64,000 nucleotides of DNA from assembly GCA_905250115.1 (NCBI GenBank), contig CAJNOI010000035.1, positions 248,001-312,000 of the forward strand. Direction: 5' to 3'. The position numbers and the translations under genes were made by a program. The notes beneath the pieces were generated by a model. The model ran no database searches. It had not been told where the DNA came from and saw nothing but the letters and a program-made list of their open reading frames with translations. Source of the stretch: Adineta steineri. Taxonomy: Eukaryota > Rotifera > Eurotatoria > Adinetida > Adinetidae. Positions 11,717 through 26,100 of the stretch are shown piece by piece (position 1 is the stretch's first letter; every line of letters begins with the position of its first letter).

Positions 11717-13272
11717 CGATGATGATAATAATAATGATGATGATGATGATGATGTAAATACTTAAAGAAAATGAAGTAAAATAGAAAAATTTTCTTCTTT
11801 TTTCTTGTTTTAAATATGTCAACAAAACTATATCACTCTCTTCCACTCTCCTACTTTTGAAAAAATAGTCACATAGAACGATAGAAGAAATGAAAGAACA
11901 GAACAAGGTAAATGTAATGACACTGCGACTACTCCTGCTACTACTACTACTATTACCACCAAACAAATTACTTCAATCGTCCGTCACTTTAACAAAAAAA
12001 AGAAAAAATTTCAATTAGATAAAAAGCCTCTTCTCGTTTTCTAAATATAACGTCTTATGTGTCTAACTGAATGAATGATATATGTATATACCAAACGGAT
12101 GGAAAACGAGGAAATAAGAGATCGACTAATTCATCACTAGAGATGGAGGGAGAGAGAGAGAATACCATATACAAGTATGTGCGCGATATGAGATGTAGTA
12201 GAAAAAAACAAGAAGGGTGAAAGACAAGAACCAATCATCAATATACACAATTGTTCTAAGAAGAAGAAGAAGACATCATACAGTTAGCTATCTTTTTTTC
12301 TTCTTCTTCTTTCCATTCTAAGATGATGATGATTCTCGTTCGTTCATGTAGAGAATCAGTTCTAATGATAAAATAGCAATACATAGACATACAGAAGCAT
12401 AACAAATGTATAAACAATATTTTCTTGCTCTTCGACGCGTATGGAATTGCTCTCGCGAATCAACAAGACGATGACAGAACGTCTTTTTTCCATTAGAAAA
12501 ATCTTTCTATATACCATCGGTACAATCATTGTCTATCCATATATTTTCTTCTTCTTTCAGTAGCAGAATCAACAGCACAGCAGGAAGGATAAAAATGATG
12601 ATACCGAACAAAACGACCTTTTGCTATTCGACGTACTCCAACTGTGTGTTCTTTTATTTATACATACAAGATATATACATACATATACATATACATATAC
12701 ATATATATATAAGACACAAAAAAAAGTCAACACCTACTATCTTGAGTAGTTGAATAAAAATTTATTTATTTATAATGATAATCGATTATTTATATGTGAA
12801 TAAATTAAATATCGATTGTTTTTTTTTGAAAGAAAAAAGATCATATCAATTAATCTATTCAACAGATTGCCAGTTAAAAAGCAAATGAATTGTTTTAATA
12901 TCATAATCTTCGAGGAAGAAAAAAAAGCTATTATTGGATATTTTTTTGTTTATAAAAAAAAAGAGATATGTATATATGCAAATCAATTAGGAGTTGGTTT
13001 TACTTGGATAATTTTACTTTTTATTTGGATATATATATATATGTATACTTAGGATGTCGATAGACTAAACAATATTTTTATAAGTATGTTTTCTTAATCA
13101 AATGCGATTAATAGATTGATCAATGTTAATTGATCAAAGATTCGATAAGAGAGAGATTCTATATAAATATATATTTCTAGAAATGATACATGTGAATAAA
13201 ATAAAAATTTTTTCATTAAAATAGTCAAATAATATGTTTTATTTTAGTTATTAAGAAATTAATTCAATGAGA
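11717..13272. other. Intergenic region rich in simple repeats
   Basis: Upstream region of the RBM24-like gene. It contains ATGATG-type runs (11720-11755), GAGA-rich stretches, GAA/TTC runs and an (ATACAT)n microsatellite at about 12664-12700. Open frames here are low-complexity and were not accepted as genes. Confidence 0.5.
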
Positions 13273-14245
13273 TTAAAATCGTGGATTTTGGCTAACAGAA
13301 TCTTGATATCGAATTGGTGTATTACCATAAGGATACCATGATGTTGGAGTACCAATTGTAGTATGTTTTGCTTCCGATTGTTGAAATGGATTTCTAAAAT
13401 AAATAATTCATATCTCTCTCATTGCCGCCTACATATATAAATATTCAATTAACTTACACGACAGGTTCAATTCGACCTGGTATTCCTGCTGCAAGATAAT
13501 TCGGTTCTCTATCAGTTTGAAACTTAATAAATTAATCAAAATAGATTCTTGTCAATTAGATGGTATGAGAAACTTACAGCATAACGACTTGGTCGATGAG
13601 TAACACTTGAATCATAATGAACAAGATTATTTTTAAAACATAAATCATTCACATCATCATCAGATGCATATGCAATTTTAAATCGACCAGGATAATCATC
13701 GAAACATTTTGACCAATCATCAGTAGATCGTCTAATCGAAGAAGAAAAAAACAATACAAAACGAAAATCTATTTTCTTTCTAATTTTTACGATCTTTGAT
13801 TTGCAGCAGTAAATGGACGATTATTCTAAATATATAAACAAGTCATGTTTAATTATGCTATAATACAATTGAAGAATTTATACATTTGAATTTGCTCCTG
13901 ATGGATGAAGAGGTTCTTTATATTTTGCAAAATCTTTTGGAGGTGCTTTAAACCATTCTGGTCCAAGATATGTGTATGTTGCACAATGATAATCACGAGT
14001 TTTTACAGCATAATTATCCGATGATTTTTGCCAATAACTTGGAAATATTGGATTATATGTACGTGTTGAAATCTCCGGACTTGCTTTTGGATAGATTGGA
14101 TGACTAGAAAATTTACTTTTATTTAACTCAATGAAATTCTATGATTACTTTCATTTACTAACCGACTAAGATATGATGGAGTGTGTGGTATCGGAAGGAT
14201 ATGATTAAGATGACTAGCTGAATCTGTTAATCCAAATTGTGTCAT
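13273..14245 (-). CDS. Tyr/Pro-rich orphan, possible axonemal microtubule inner protein
   Basis: Not firmly recognised. Six exons (14245-14163, 14103-13884, 13825-13791, 13731-13578, 13522-13458, 13393-13273) join in phase to 225 residues. It has no signal peptide or membrane segment. It is full of short Pro/Tyr/Trp motifs: HTPSYLSRHPIYPKASPE, NPIFPSYWQKSSDNYAV, YLGPEWFKAPPKDFAKYKEP, THRPSRYA, WYPYGNTPIRYQ. This composition, with aromatic-proline motifs at intervals, resembles small ciliary/sperm microtubule inner proteins, but I cannot name the family. Coding is supported by five in-phase short introns with good GT/AG signals. It sits between the RBM24-like gene and PAN3 on the same strand with separate flanks. 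Confidence 0.6.
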
Positions 14246-14889
14246 ATTTAAAAAAAATCTATCCTTGTTTTTGATGAAAGTGTTGTATAGTAATGAAAAA
14301 AGAAACGTTTAGCAATCATGGTTGTTATTGCTGTTGCCATGTTCGACAATTTTTTCTTGCATATCAAAAAAACAGAAGAAAAACATAACACAACTTTTCT
14401 TCTCTTCTTCGTCAAATAGAATTCAAGTAGCAATTTCTTTTCTTTTAAGCTTTTTTTTTTAAATAATAACATTTGCTTTCTTCATGAACGATGCTAGAAA
14501 ATTTCTGAGCGAGATTTTTTGATCACGCCGAATGCGTTCTTTTTTTTATATAGCTTGTTAAAGAAAAAAGAAAAAAAATTGAATGTTATACATTGAACAG
14601 AAAAAGAACTACACCGATGCTTTTTTTTAATATAAGGTTAAAACAGACAACATAATCTTTATATCATCTAGACGCACAAAATCGAACATTAGTTTGTTTT
14701 ATATGATAGTTATAATGAAGAAATAATATCTAACGAACGACGTTCAAAAAAGAAAAAGAAAAATAGGATGTAAGATTTTCTTTACACATTACAGATAAAG
14801 TTGAAGAATAGAAGAGAGTAAAACTTTTTTTTTTCGTATATATATATACAAACAGAATGAATAATCAATTTCTTTTCTTTATTGATTAT
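14246..14889. other. Intergenic region
   Basis: Between PAN3's stop and the start of the orphan gene. AT-rich with poly(T)/poly(A) tracts. No gene or clear motif seen. Confidence 0.5.
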
Positions 14890-17800
14890 TTAAGATGATC
14901 CTGTTGTTCCATAATTCATTAATTCAGTAAAAGCACGTTCAAAAGCTTGATGTAATTCAGAATAACTAACAATAATAACATTCTGTTCATCTCGTGATGT
15001 TAGACAGATTTTATCATGTGAACCTGCATCAAACTAGAAAATAAAAATATAACATAGAAGAATAATCATTTGGAAAAAATTTGTTTGACTGTACTTTATT
15101 TAAACATTGAACAATATGTGCGATATCAACAATGGGTTCACCCTCGAAACCAATTGAATGAAATACAAAATCACGAAATAATTTTAATATATAACGATCA
15201 CCTGTTTCAGACCAAGCTTGATTCATTGAGTGTCTATAACAATAATAATAATGATTAATTTTTTGGTTTTTCAAGTGATTGAATTTAGAGATCGAATAGA
15301 TATTCGATAGTGTTCACCTTAGTCAAATCGATAAATCACATGCATTGGATTCAGTAGAACCAACTCATCTATACGTATATATGTATAGCAGAAGAGTAGT
15401 TCACTCATATAGTCATAGAAATAACTAGAGATTCGGAACTTTTCTTTTGATTTTCATTCATGTACTAAACTATAAGACTGAAATCAGATTCTACGTAACT
15501 AGTGATTTAGTACATTTAACTTTTACACTGTAAATCTGAATACAATTTCTTAATCTTCATTCTGATAACATTTTTATCGGCTACGATCGGCTATTCATTG
15601 AATTTTAATAAGATTCGATACTTACTCTGGTCGTTCAAGAAGTGCATCAAGTTTACAAATCATACGAAACAAACGACCACAATCAAGTTCCTAAATACAT
15701 CAAATTTTCTTTTTATCTCAAATTCAATATGTTAACTCACTTTAGCCAATTCATTTTCAAGAATATCTCCGCGTACATGTAAATTATCAATCTGTGCATA
15801 AAATCGTGCACCAATCATTGGCATACAGTCATTAATATTTTTTGGTTTCAATGTATTTGTTGGTAATAAGAAATGTCTATAAATAAAAACGAAACACTAA
15901 ATTTTTTTCTTCTCATATTCTAATAAAAATTTTACAGAATAAGATTTTTAAGATCATGTGAATAATTTCGTTGGACTATTTCTAATGATGTTTGTAGGTG
16001 TTCTTTTTGTGCGCCTACAATTGAATTACATGCTAACATTAATATTAAACGACCGAAATCTTGTAAGTCATTTTGCTAGAAATATAAAATTTTTAGATTA
16101 AAAAACAATGAATTTAATATTACTATATGTTGATGAACAGTGCCATTAATTGCTCCATCAAGAATATCGGCAATACCTACACCACTAAGCCATATTCTAC
16201 AAACAGAAAATAATGTATTGATTAACAAGTTAGAATGAAACTACATCAACTGCTTCGCGTTTTGTTTTTAGTAAAAAGGTGGCTAACATATGATGTAAAA
16301 AATTTCATATTTTATTATATAATCCTTAAGGTCTAATGGAATTAAAAGGCTAAATAAGATAATAAAATTACATCAACATGTCAGAACTTCTTATATTTCT
16401 TCTACTATGTTCCATTTAATATGATTAAATAAGACTATAATTTAATTACTCAAGAGAATTCTATTCTTGCAACAAGCTTTTTTTATTTATTTTTTTATAG
16501 ACAATCTGTACCTAGACTTTACGCGTCCTATTCTTGAATCGCCATCTACAAGTATTCTTGATAAATGCAAACATCGACAAGCAAGTGATACACCATGTAA
16601 TGTTCGAATAAATGAAGATATTTGTACAACATATTCCCAAATAAGTGATTCAGATAATAAACCTGTTTGACTTGTTCCTTAAATAAAAAAAAATTTAAAT
16701 GATATTCAACCTAAAATTATCTTTTTCATACCTTTGCCAGCGCTGAATGGACGATCTTCACCAGATATATTATAAGGATTTGCCCAGCCTTTAAGTAAAC
16801 TATTACTTGCATTAAAATGTCGTTTTTGTAATGTCTCACAACTTGGAATAAAATCATAGACGAAAACGATAGCTAGAAACATAAATATATACATATTTTA
16901 ATCAATAATAAAAAAATTTTTTATACAAGGTTGTTCATCATCAAAATCTTTTGTTAAAAAAACTTCACGTAATTGTACAATATTAGCATGAGCGATTTTT
17001 TTCCATGCTTCAACAACATCATAAAGGCGTGTTGTTGGTAATTTACATCCTTGATTCAAATAAAGAAATAAAAAATTTGTTTTCTTCTCATTAATTTCAT
17101 ACCCATTATTCTTTTTAAATAACATACAGCATTAGTTCGTATATGTGTTGCTTTATAACTAATAGTTTGATAACGAAATGTACGGGATTTATGTGGGACA
17201 TTAGCTTGACTACTATCAAGTGGTACTAAATTGTAGTAATCACCTACGCGTTCTGGCATAGCTAAAATAAATAGAGAAATTTTGTTAAATATAGTCCTTT
17301 GTTTTTTGCTTCTGGTTGGTTCTCACCTCCAGCTACATCAAGATTTGCACATGCAGTTAATATCTGATTACGCCTGAGTAATTCACCTCTAAAGAAAAAA
17401 ATGTTTATATAAAACAAAATTTTCTCAAGAAGAAGAATCGATCAAATCACCTCAATTCATCACTCATAAAATATGCAAAATCTGGTCGTGCCTGTCGTAC
17501 AGATGGCATATCAGGTGGTATTGTACGTTCTTTTTCATCATGACTTGTACCACCAATAAGCAGATCATCATCAGACAATTGTTGCATCTGTATATTTATA
17601 TATAAACAATAGTCAATTTTTTTTATACACAAGGAAACAACAAGATTATAAAAACAGAATTATAAATGAGAAAAAAATGCGAGTATTACACTGTATGGTG
17701 CTGCTTGTGAATAAGCATAAAAATCAAGATTATTTTCGGGCGATATGCGTGCATTATTATCCACGGCTGCGGCATCGACTAAAGTAGAAAAAAAATAATA

Positions 17801-19052
17801 AATAAAAACTTAAAATATATATATACAAAAAGTTAAAGAAAAAAGAAGATCATGCAGAAAATAATCAATCAAAGTAGCATGCATGATTCATTTTATTTTT
17901 AATAGAGAGACGAGCAATGTGTTTTTTAGATAATCAGTCATACTTGTCATTTGTAAGCTTTTGCGTACTGAAAGATGCAGAAGCAAGGCAGTGTATTCAC
18001 ACGGAAAACATGATTTTATTGATTAAACTTGTTAGTTTAGAATAACTTACCATGATTGGAAACAGGACCAAGACTACTAAATGGACCACTAACACCAAGA
18101 TGAGCTAAACGAGATGTACCCATCATACTGTTAGGCTAGAAAAATATGAGAAAATATTAGACAGTGATGATAATTAGAAGTATTTATTTTTCAATTGAAG
18201 TAGAACATCAAATGATTTCGACGACGGGGAGTGCTCATGATGAGGTTTGATTCTCTGAGTTATATTAGTAAAAATTTTAAATTCTGAATCTGTTGTACAT
18301 TTCTCTCAACAATTCTCATAAAGAATTTTGATACAAGTAATTTTAAATCTAAAATTCACTATTAGGATAATCAGAATGTTACGAAGTAATTAAAATCAAC
18401 GACTTTGTATGAATAACAATTAGAGAGATATTTGATGGATATGATAGAGAACATCTGGTTCATTCATCATATTACTGACATCTCGGATGATTATTATTAT
18501 TACTATATCCCAGATAATTATCTAGCATCAATATGTTGTAAGAACAGAGTGATTATGTTTTTTATGGATAAAAATATATTAATATACGTGAATAATCTAA
18601 CTCGTCGTCTTTTAGAATGAAAGGTCGAATTAGTAATACCATCTCATGCAATACGTCTAGATTGTATTTCTAATTCTCATACGTAACGTTCGAATAAAAT
18701 CGTGTTAATAATAGTCTGAATTGATATTTTTTTCGTAAAGATTTAATTTAAAATTCTCACATGTGAAAATTTGTTTTGTACTGAATGTGAATGTAAATCG
18801 GATAAGTAGGCACTAGTATTATTTGGATTAGCACCAGCACCAGGATTATTCAATGTTCCATCACGTGTCATCATAGATGGTTGGGAATAACTCGGATTAT
18901 TATAATAAACTGGTGGATTACGTGGTGGTGTCATAAATGTTCTTCCCTAGAAGAAAATTATATTTAAATAAAATAAAATATATTTTCTTTTTTACTTGCT
19001 GAAATGGTGAAACTCCATACATTTCACCATCTAATGCACCGTTTGAGATCAT
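14890..19052 (-). CDS. PAN3: PAN3, pseudokinase subunit of the PAN2-PAN3 deadenylase
   Basis: PAN3 recruits the PAN2 nuclease to poly(A) tails through PABP and GW182 proteins and starts cytoplasmic mRNA decay. About 16 exons give roughly 640 residues. A low-complexity N-terminus (TPPRNPPVYYNN, GAGANPNNT) leads to the conserved linker FAYFMSDELRGELLRRNQIL. The pseudokinase domain follows: SYKATHIRTNAVCYLKRI, VEAWKKIAHANIVQLREVFL, SIVFVYDFIPSCETLQKRHF, LLSESLIWEYVVQISSFIRT. The coiled coil and C-terminal knob then appear as MPMIGARFYAQID, ENELAKELDCGRLFRMICKL and WSETGDRYILKLFRDFVFH, ending FDAGSHDKICL. The start at 19052 is six bases after a splice acceptor, so the first exon may be preceded by an untranslated exon or a trans-splice site. 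No N-terminal zinc finger was found. The intron at about 18140-18760 is unusually long. Confidence 0.93.
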
Positions 19053-19696
19053 ATTTTGCTAAATTATTATAATATAATTTTATTCTGTTAAGTCGATCGA
19101 AACACTTACACTTCTATAAATTCAATCTATCGTTTGTACATTCGTCACCGGCGATAAGAAAAAGGACGCAATCGTCTATTTTTCTCTCTTAACGTCGTTG
19201 AACGATCATATCTGAAATATGTGAATTAAGACATATGCGTGTTTAAATTCTACAATTAATTTTTATTTATTTCCCTGTTTGTTAAATGATTGAAATGCAC
19301 GTTTAGATAATAAGTCAAAAAAAAAAAGAAAACACCCATTGAATAATCGCACAACAGAAGAAAATGAATTTTTGTTGCTACATTCATTCTCTACTACATA
19401 CAAATGGATAAGATTTGATTAACGAAACACACGCTAACATACAATGAAAAAAAAAACAGAAATGAAAAAAAACACCGTGAAATTGATATATCTGAATCAT
19501 GCTGTTAGATTAAATAAGAAAGATCAGACAAACCCATAAGATCATATAAATTATAGCGCAATAAGAAATAATGACATAGATGAATAGAAAGAAAAATCAA
19601 ACAACTGTTTGATACACAACACAACATTGATTATTGAAGTTCGTTTATTTATTTGTTCGTTCGTTGTAACTATTGATAAATATGCAAGGACGATAT
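19053..19696. other. Intergenic region between JPT and PAN3
   Basis: Both flanking genes read leftward. It contains the AG acceptor just before PAN3's ATG (AG at 19059-19060, minus strand) and otherwise AT-rich DNA with poly(A) runs. No gene seen. Confidence 0.5.
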
Positions 19697-21560
19697 TTAC
19701 CAAAGTGGGCCATTTGATCGACCACCAGGTGGATGAAATACACGAACACTGGTATGTCCATTCTTGAAATACAAAAAAAGAAATGTTATGATTAATCAAA
19801 TATTTGTAAATAATAGAATCAAAAACTGTTCTCTCTAGACACAAAATTATTATTGTTTTCCCTAATGCAAACACTTTAAGATTTGATTATATATGTAATC
19901 TATTAGCTGTTTGTTTTACCTTCGCAGTACTATGTCCATTAGTACCATTAGTAGTACCATTAGAAGGTTTCTCAATGGATACTTGTGTATCGCCATTTTC
20001 ATTGGCATTTACATTTGTTTCAGCATCACCATTTTCACTAGCATTTACATTTGTTTCAGTTTTACCATTCTCAACTTGTTGTTGTTCTCCATGTTCTTCG
20101 TCTGTTTCAGATGTTTTAATTATATCATCTGATTCTTTTTCATTATCTTTAATTTCTAATTGTTCAATTTTTGCATTTAAACCATCTTTAGTTGAATAAG
20201 ATTCACCATTGATTGGATTATAACCCACTATAAGAAATCAAATAAATTTAAAATTAAAAACTGAGATTAAAAATAAAATCATATATATATATAGCACATT
20301 CCAAAGCAAAAGATGAAGAAAAGCATTAAATAATTAATTATCAAATCTCCAGATGAACATAGGGCGGTTAAGTTTAAGATCTCAAGTGTCAATTATATTA
20401 ATATTATTCCCTCGAAAGGAAGTGACAGATGGGCAACAATACAACAAAGCAATATATAGGCATTTACACGAATACGATTGAAGCTTGACGAATGATAAAC
20501 ATCTAAATAAAAGCATCATGCATTAGAATATCCGATTACGTTTATTTTTTTAATAGACAATAAAAATAAATTATATATATATATCATTTAGTAAGTGATA
20601 CACACTGTTCTATGTGTTCAATACCGGAAAATATAATCACACAAAAGGAGTAAAAAAAAGCTTATCTATATCTCTGAATGTTTGGGTTTTTTTTTAATAT
20701 TAACAAAAACATTAAACACGCAATATGAAAGAGAAATTTCTTTTTCACTGATATTTTTTAGTTCGAAATAATACAAACAAGAAACATCAGACTCACTGCG
20801 TGATGCATTTGGATCTAAATAAAATGTATAGAATAAAATAAAACAAAATAAAATGCACAATAGAACCCAATGCATACAAAATCATTCATGATAATATATG
20901 CTACCTTTTAATCTCAATGGTGAATAAAGACTTATGGCAATACATGGCCGATAATTATGATGTTTATTTGTTTGTTGTAACCTACCTCGTAAACCTTGTC
21001 GTGTACCTGGTTGACGTTTTGTTTGTACATCATCATTTGCATTACCAAATATATTTGACTTGAATCTTTCTGAAACTACACGTGTTGATGCTGATTGTGT
21101 AGGTTCATTTGTACCGAATATATCTGATCGTTGACGATCAGGTTTATTTGATGGTTGTTGAGGTGGTGCTTCATCAAATATAGTTGATTTATTTTTACTT
21201 GAATACATATTCGATTTTTGAACGCTCTGTTCAGGTTCATTTCCATAGATATTATTTGTTACATTACGTGTTTGTCTAATTAATTAAATAAATAAATAGA
21301 AAGAAGTTTTTTTTATCGATTTATTATTTACTTGACGGGTACAAAACCAGTATTATCTTTTTTACAACCGAAAATATCTGATTCCATATGATTTTTCTTT
21401 ATTGACATTGGTGGTTCAGGTTCTGGTACACCAAATATATTAGCAGTACGACCACCCGGTGGTGCAAAAACACTAGAAAAATAAAAGATGACTATGCAAA
21501 TGAAATATAAAAAAAAATATATTACCGAATTGATGGATGATCTTTAGAAAAATTCGACAT
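19697..21560 (-). CDS. Jupiter/HN1 (JPT) microtubule-associated homolog
   Basis: JPT/Jupiter proteins are small disordered microtubule-associated proteins. Six exons (21560-21526, 21472-21332, 21275-20905, an 18-nt micro-exon 20814-20797, 20227-19920, 19762-19697) join in phase to 312 residues. The N-terminus MSNFSKDHPSIRVFAPPGGR followed by TANIFG is the family signature (V-x-x-PPGG…S/N-IFG). IFG-type motifs repeat through the protein: ESDIFG, NNIYGNEPE, KSTIFDEAPP, RSDIFGTNEP, KSNIFGNAND. GYNPINGESY later matches the NPITGE motif of the family. The acidic region holds a 12-residue tandem repeat. The last exon repeats the opening motif as VRVFHPPGGRSNGPLW and then stops. The protein is longer than vertebrate JPT1/2, as expected for Jupiter-like forms. 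Confidence 0.85.
19990..20061. repeat. 36-bp coding tandem repeat, two copies
   Basis: Two adjacent 36-bp units (19990-20025 and 20026-20061) in the JPT gene encode a 12-residue repeat of the form ETNVNA(S/N)ENGD(A/T). The copies differ at only a few bases, which points to a recent slippage-type duplication in a disordered acidic region. Confidence 0.85.
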
Positions 21561-23102
21561 TATGATGAAGAATTTCTTATATGACTGAAAAAATGATCTA
21601 TAAAAACAAAAAGTTATATAATAACTTTAACCTTGTCTAGTAAATTCTCATGGGATGCTATTTATTTATAAATTTTCTATTGAATAGTTTGTATGATAAT
21701 AGAATGATTTAATTTACGAGGGAATTATAGAAAACTTCAATGAAAATAACGAACTGATCATTTGACATACAACAAAAGAAGAGGAAAAGAAAACAACAAT
21801 ATATTACTTCTAGCCATAATAGAGATGATTGAACCTTCTTAATTAGTATATATTTATAATTATCTTCTCGTTATAGTATAAACTAAAGAAAAAGTAATAT
21901 AAGAAAAAGATATTTAAGAATGATTTCGATTTTCTTAACAATGCTAGACTTTTTATAGTTGAAACAATTGAAACGAGTAATAGAAAATAGATGTCGCACA
22001 CAATAGGATGAAATGAACTGTGCATCATTAAGTATATATATACGTATATATATGTAACAGATGTTCAATAGTATTCATCGGTCAATAGAATGTCTCAATA
22101 GGGACACCAGGTCATGTTAAATGGATGAAAAAATTTCTTTTGTTCTGTATGATCGGATGTAGTAGTAATGACGGTTAACCTGCGCCAATGTGAAAAACAG
22201 TTATTTGACGAACTCTTTGATTGTCTAGCCTATAATTGACCTTTTCCAATAGTATGTTAGTATTTTTATGATGGTTTATAATAAGTAACAGTAGTCGCTC
22301 TACTCTACTTTGATCATTAGCTATCATTCTGTCTGATCTTTCAAGAAGAAGAAGAAGAGAAATATCGTATGTTCATTATGTCGAGACAGGTTAGAAATGG
22401 TGTCAAAGTACTACTCTGTGAAGTGAACATTTATTTGATTAATACGAAGTAGAATTTTAAAACGTTTTTTTTTCTCTTTAATGAAATGAAATAAAATTGA
22501 CCGAAGAAGTTCAAGACTTTTTTATTTGTTCACATGAATAAATAATGTTCGAATTTCTTTTGTAAATTCCGGTCATTAGGCTAATGAAGAATAAAACTAG
22601 TCGACATTCTTTTTTTTTTGTTTTGTTTGAATGGTGTCTATAATTACAATTACAAATGAAAGGCATACATTAGGGATTAACACAACTATAATTTTCGAAA
22701 TACAATAAATATACCAAACATGTCGTAGAATATCTAACGAAATAAGAGAAGCTATTAGAACAATTATCATATTTATATTAATGTATCTTTTAGTTAGATT
22801 CAAACCAATCATTTATCTTTCACATTACTTAAGTTTAATTGAATAGTACAACAACATTGAGAGTTTTATTGCTTGAATATTTATACATACACACAAAAAA
22901 AAGCCAAATTTTCTTCAGAATATATAATTTATTTATCACTCGAGATTAAAAAATATAAGTTTGCTTTTTCATATATTATGATGAATATCGATTATAAGGA
23001 AAATTCAAATGTTTGAAATACAACACAAAAAATGATGATTACAACGATAATAATATATAAGTAGAGACATACAGACAACATCAAACTATTAAATTGTTCA
23101 AA
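21561..23102. other. Intergenic region
   Basis: Upstream of JPT and downstream of the polycystin gene. No gene accepted. It contains a GAAGAAGAAG run near 22346 and AT-rich DNA; small open frames here are low-complexity. Confidence 0.5.
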
Positions 23103-26100
23103 TTATTTTTTATTCTTCGTTTTTGATACGCCATCTTGACTTCTATCTGTTTCCAATGGATTATAATTCTCATTTGGACGAAGCGCAAATGTATCATGAC
23201 GTTTATTATCCATATAAATCTAATTAATATTTCAAATAAAAATCGAATTAATTCAAAAAAATCTATTTTTTTACCTTATTTAAAGCAACTAATAATTCAT
23301 CCATCTTATCAGGAAATGATGTAACTGGATCATGATATTGAACTTTACTACCATCGTATGGATTCATATGTAAACGCTCCATTTCTTGCGTTGTACCCAA
23401 GCCTAAAGAAAAAAATTGATCAATAAAATAATTTTTTTAAAATATTCTTTTCTTTACCTGTCACTTTCTTGAATTGATTTATCATAAAACCAACAATTTC
23501 ATGTTCATTACCTTGTAATGCAACATTTTCTCGAACAACTCGGAATGCATCTGCTATAATCGCAATGAACTAAAAGAAGAAATTTTTATCATTTTTTTTT
23601 GTTTCTTCTTTCAATACATACCATCGTCATACAAATAAAAACGACAAATATAATGAATAATGTAAAAACCAATGGTCCAAGAAAAGCATTAGCAGCAAGT
23701 AAATTTGATACATCAAATTTTAATAACATCATTTCAAATAACATTTGTGCTGCTCGTATTGGATCTGAACATTCCATAATTGTTGCAGAAAATAAAAGAT
23801 AGAATAATGTTAAAAAGCTTATAAAAACTATTGCAAACATAGCCGAAAATGCTATTAAATCTTTAAATGCATAACTTAATGTGCCAGATAATGTTGACAT
23901 ACGACGATTAAATCTTAATAATCGAAGAAATTTAACTGTACCAAAGAAGCAACAAAATCCTAATAGGAATGTTAAACTATCATCGACATATGTTGCCAGT
24001 TGTAAATTAATGAACGCATAACCTTTTGTTTCTTGAAATAATTGAGCAACACGATGAGCTTCACGAGCACGCCATACATAAACACCTAAACCAGCCCATG
24101 AACATGCAATTATACCAATTTCGACATATGACCAAAAGTCACGAAAGTATGCCATACGTTGTCTGAATGCTGAACGAAATTCTCTTTGCATATAATAGAC
24201 TATAAATCCCATATAAACAATTGAACAAATTAATTTAAATATACCAAAACCTAAATGAAAAACAAAACATTTCGATTATAGTTAATTATTATTAATAATG
24301 ATCATTCATACCGTCATATGTGGCTAACAATGTTATTGGTTCAAAACGTGCTGATGGATAAACACCACCTGTTGGTAAAAATTCGGCAAGAATAGTAATA
24401 AGTGTAAATAAATTTACATTTGGATTATAAAGACTCATTTGTATTATTACAGCTCTTGTTTGTACATCAATCCATGATAATTCTCTTAATAATGACATAT
24501 TCGATACAATTTCACTCATTTTTCCACGAAATTCATATACATAACCACCTCCACTATATGTTGCATGTTCACCAACATATGTATATGTGCCAAGAGTATC
24601 ACTTTTATTATACATAAATGCATTACTTATTGCTGATGAATAATTTGAAAGTGGACCAACAGTTGAATTATATAGAGATGTCCAACCGGGATAATATGAA
24701 TGTGTATCTTCATTGAACATACTATATCCAGCTTCACAAGATGTAAATTGATCTTGAAATGCTGACATAATTGCACATGAATCTAAGAGAAATTTTCGAT
24801 CGAATTATTTAAATAAGAAAAAAATTTCGAAATGTACATACCAGGTTTAACACGTAGTTGACGTATTGATGCCCAACCAAGTGCACGATTTGTTCGATCG
24901 GCAATATAACCTGTAAAAATATTCAAGCGATATGCTAAACGATACAATACAAATGATTTACTTACCACTTAGGTTAGCTGGTTGTGCACCATTATACCAT
25001 TTAGCAGCACGAATTTTGTCTACAAATACATTATCTAACCAATCCCAGTATTGAGTCATACGAGAAATCTAATATAGAAGAAATATATGTATAAATGACA
25101 TAATAAAGAATTAAAATCTATTTACCTGTGTAAAATCTTGAGTTGCACTATTTACATTAAGAAAATCTGATTGTAAATGTTGCATAAGATAGAATGAATT
25201 TGGATCTCGATTCGAATAACTAACAAGATAGAGTATCCATAAAAATGATCCATATGCAAGTAATTCTTTTATTATTTCCCACATTTTAAGTTCATTCAAA
25301 CGTTTTTGTCTTGCAAAAGCTAATTCACCATCTGTTAATGGTATATGTCGAGATTTTGATCGAAATGCTAATAAAGATTCATCATCGAATGCATGTAAAT
25401 ATTCTTCATCACCATCCAGAAATAGATCATCTTCATCCGTATCAATTGCAATATCTTCATCTTTACGAATAACTAATGCAAAAAATATTGCAAAGAGTAC
25501 AACCTAATAGAAAATTGATTTCGTAGATATTTTTACATGAAAATAAAATAAAAAAGAATATTTTACTTTAACTGGTTGAGTTAAAAGTATTGATGAGAAA
25601 AATCCAGTAACTGATGATGTAAGCCATTTACGTGTTTTTTCATCACCAAATTCAACACCACGTGCAAAAAGAAAAAATCCGGATACACAAACAACCACAA
25701 ATGAAAAACTATATGCAATAAATATAAACCACCATGGTAAAGTCATTGGTTGTTTCTTTTTCTTTGGTTTTAATTCTCCTTGAATAATACGAGATGAATT
25801 TTGTTTATCAGGTAATGGTGTCATTAATGTATTTCGCATATTATCAAGTTCCTTCCTTGATAGAACAGGATCCTTATTAACAACAAAACTAAATAGAAAA
25901 TAATAAAAAATAGATATGAACTTTTCTAATCAATTGTATATCGAACTTAGTTAGTTGTGGATGTATATCATTAATTGTAGCTTGTTGTTGTTTTTTTTGT
26001 TGTTCATCTTGCATTTTTTGAAGAGCTGCACGTACAGGTGGTACTGGAGGACGACGAGGACGTAAACGACGAAACATTTCGACCAATATTGTACTTGGTA

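Noticed and set aside
12529..13052. Two plus-strand open frames of 74 and 78 residues
   Set aside because: Low-complexity, rich in Lys/Ile/Tyr from AT-rich repeats, with no motifs or exon structure.
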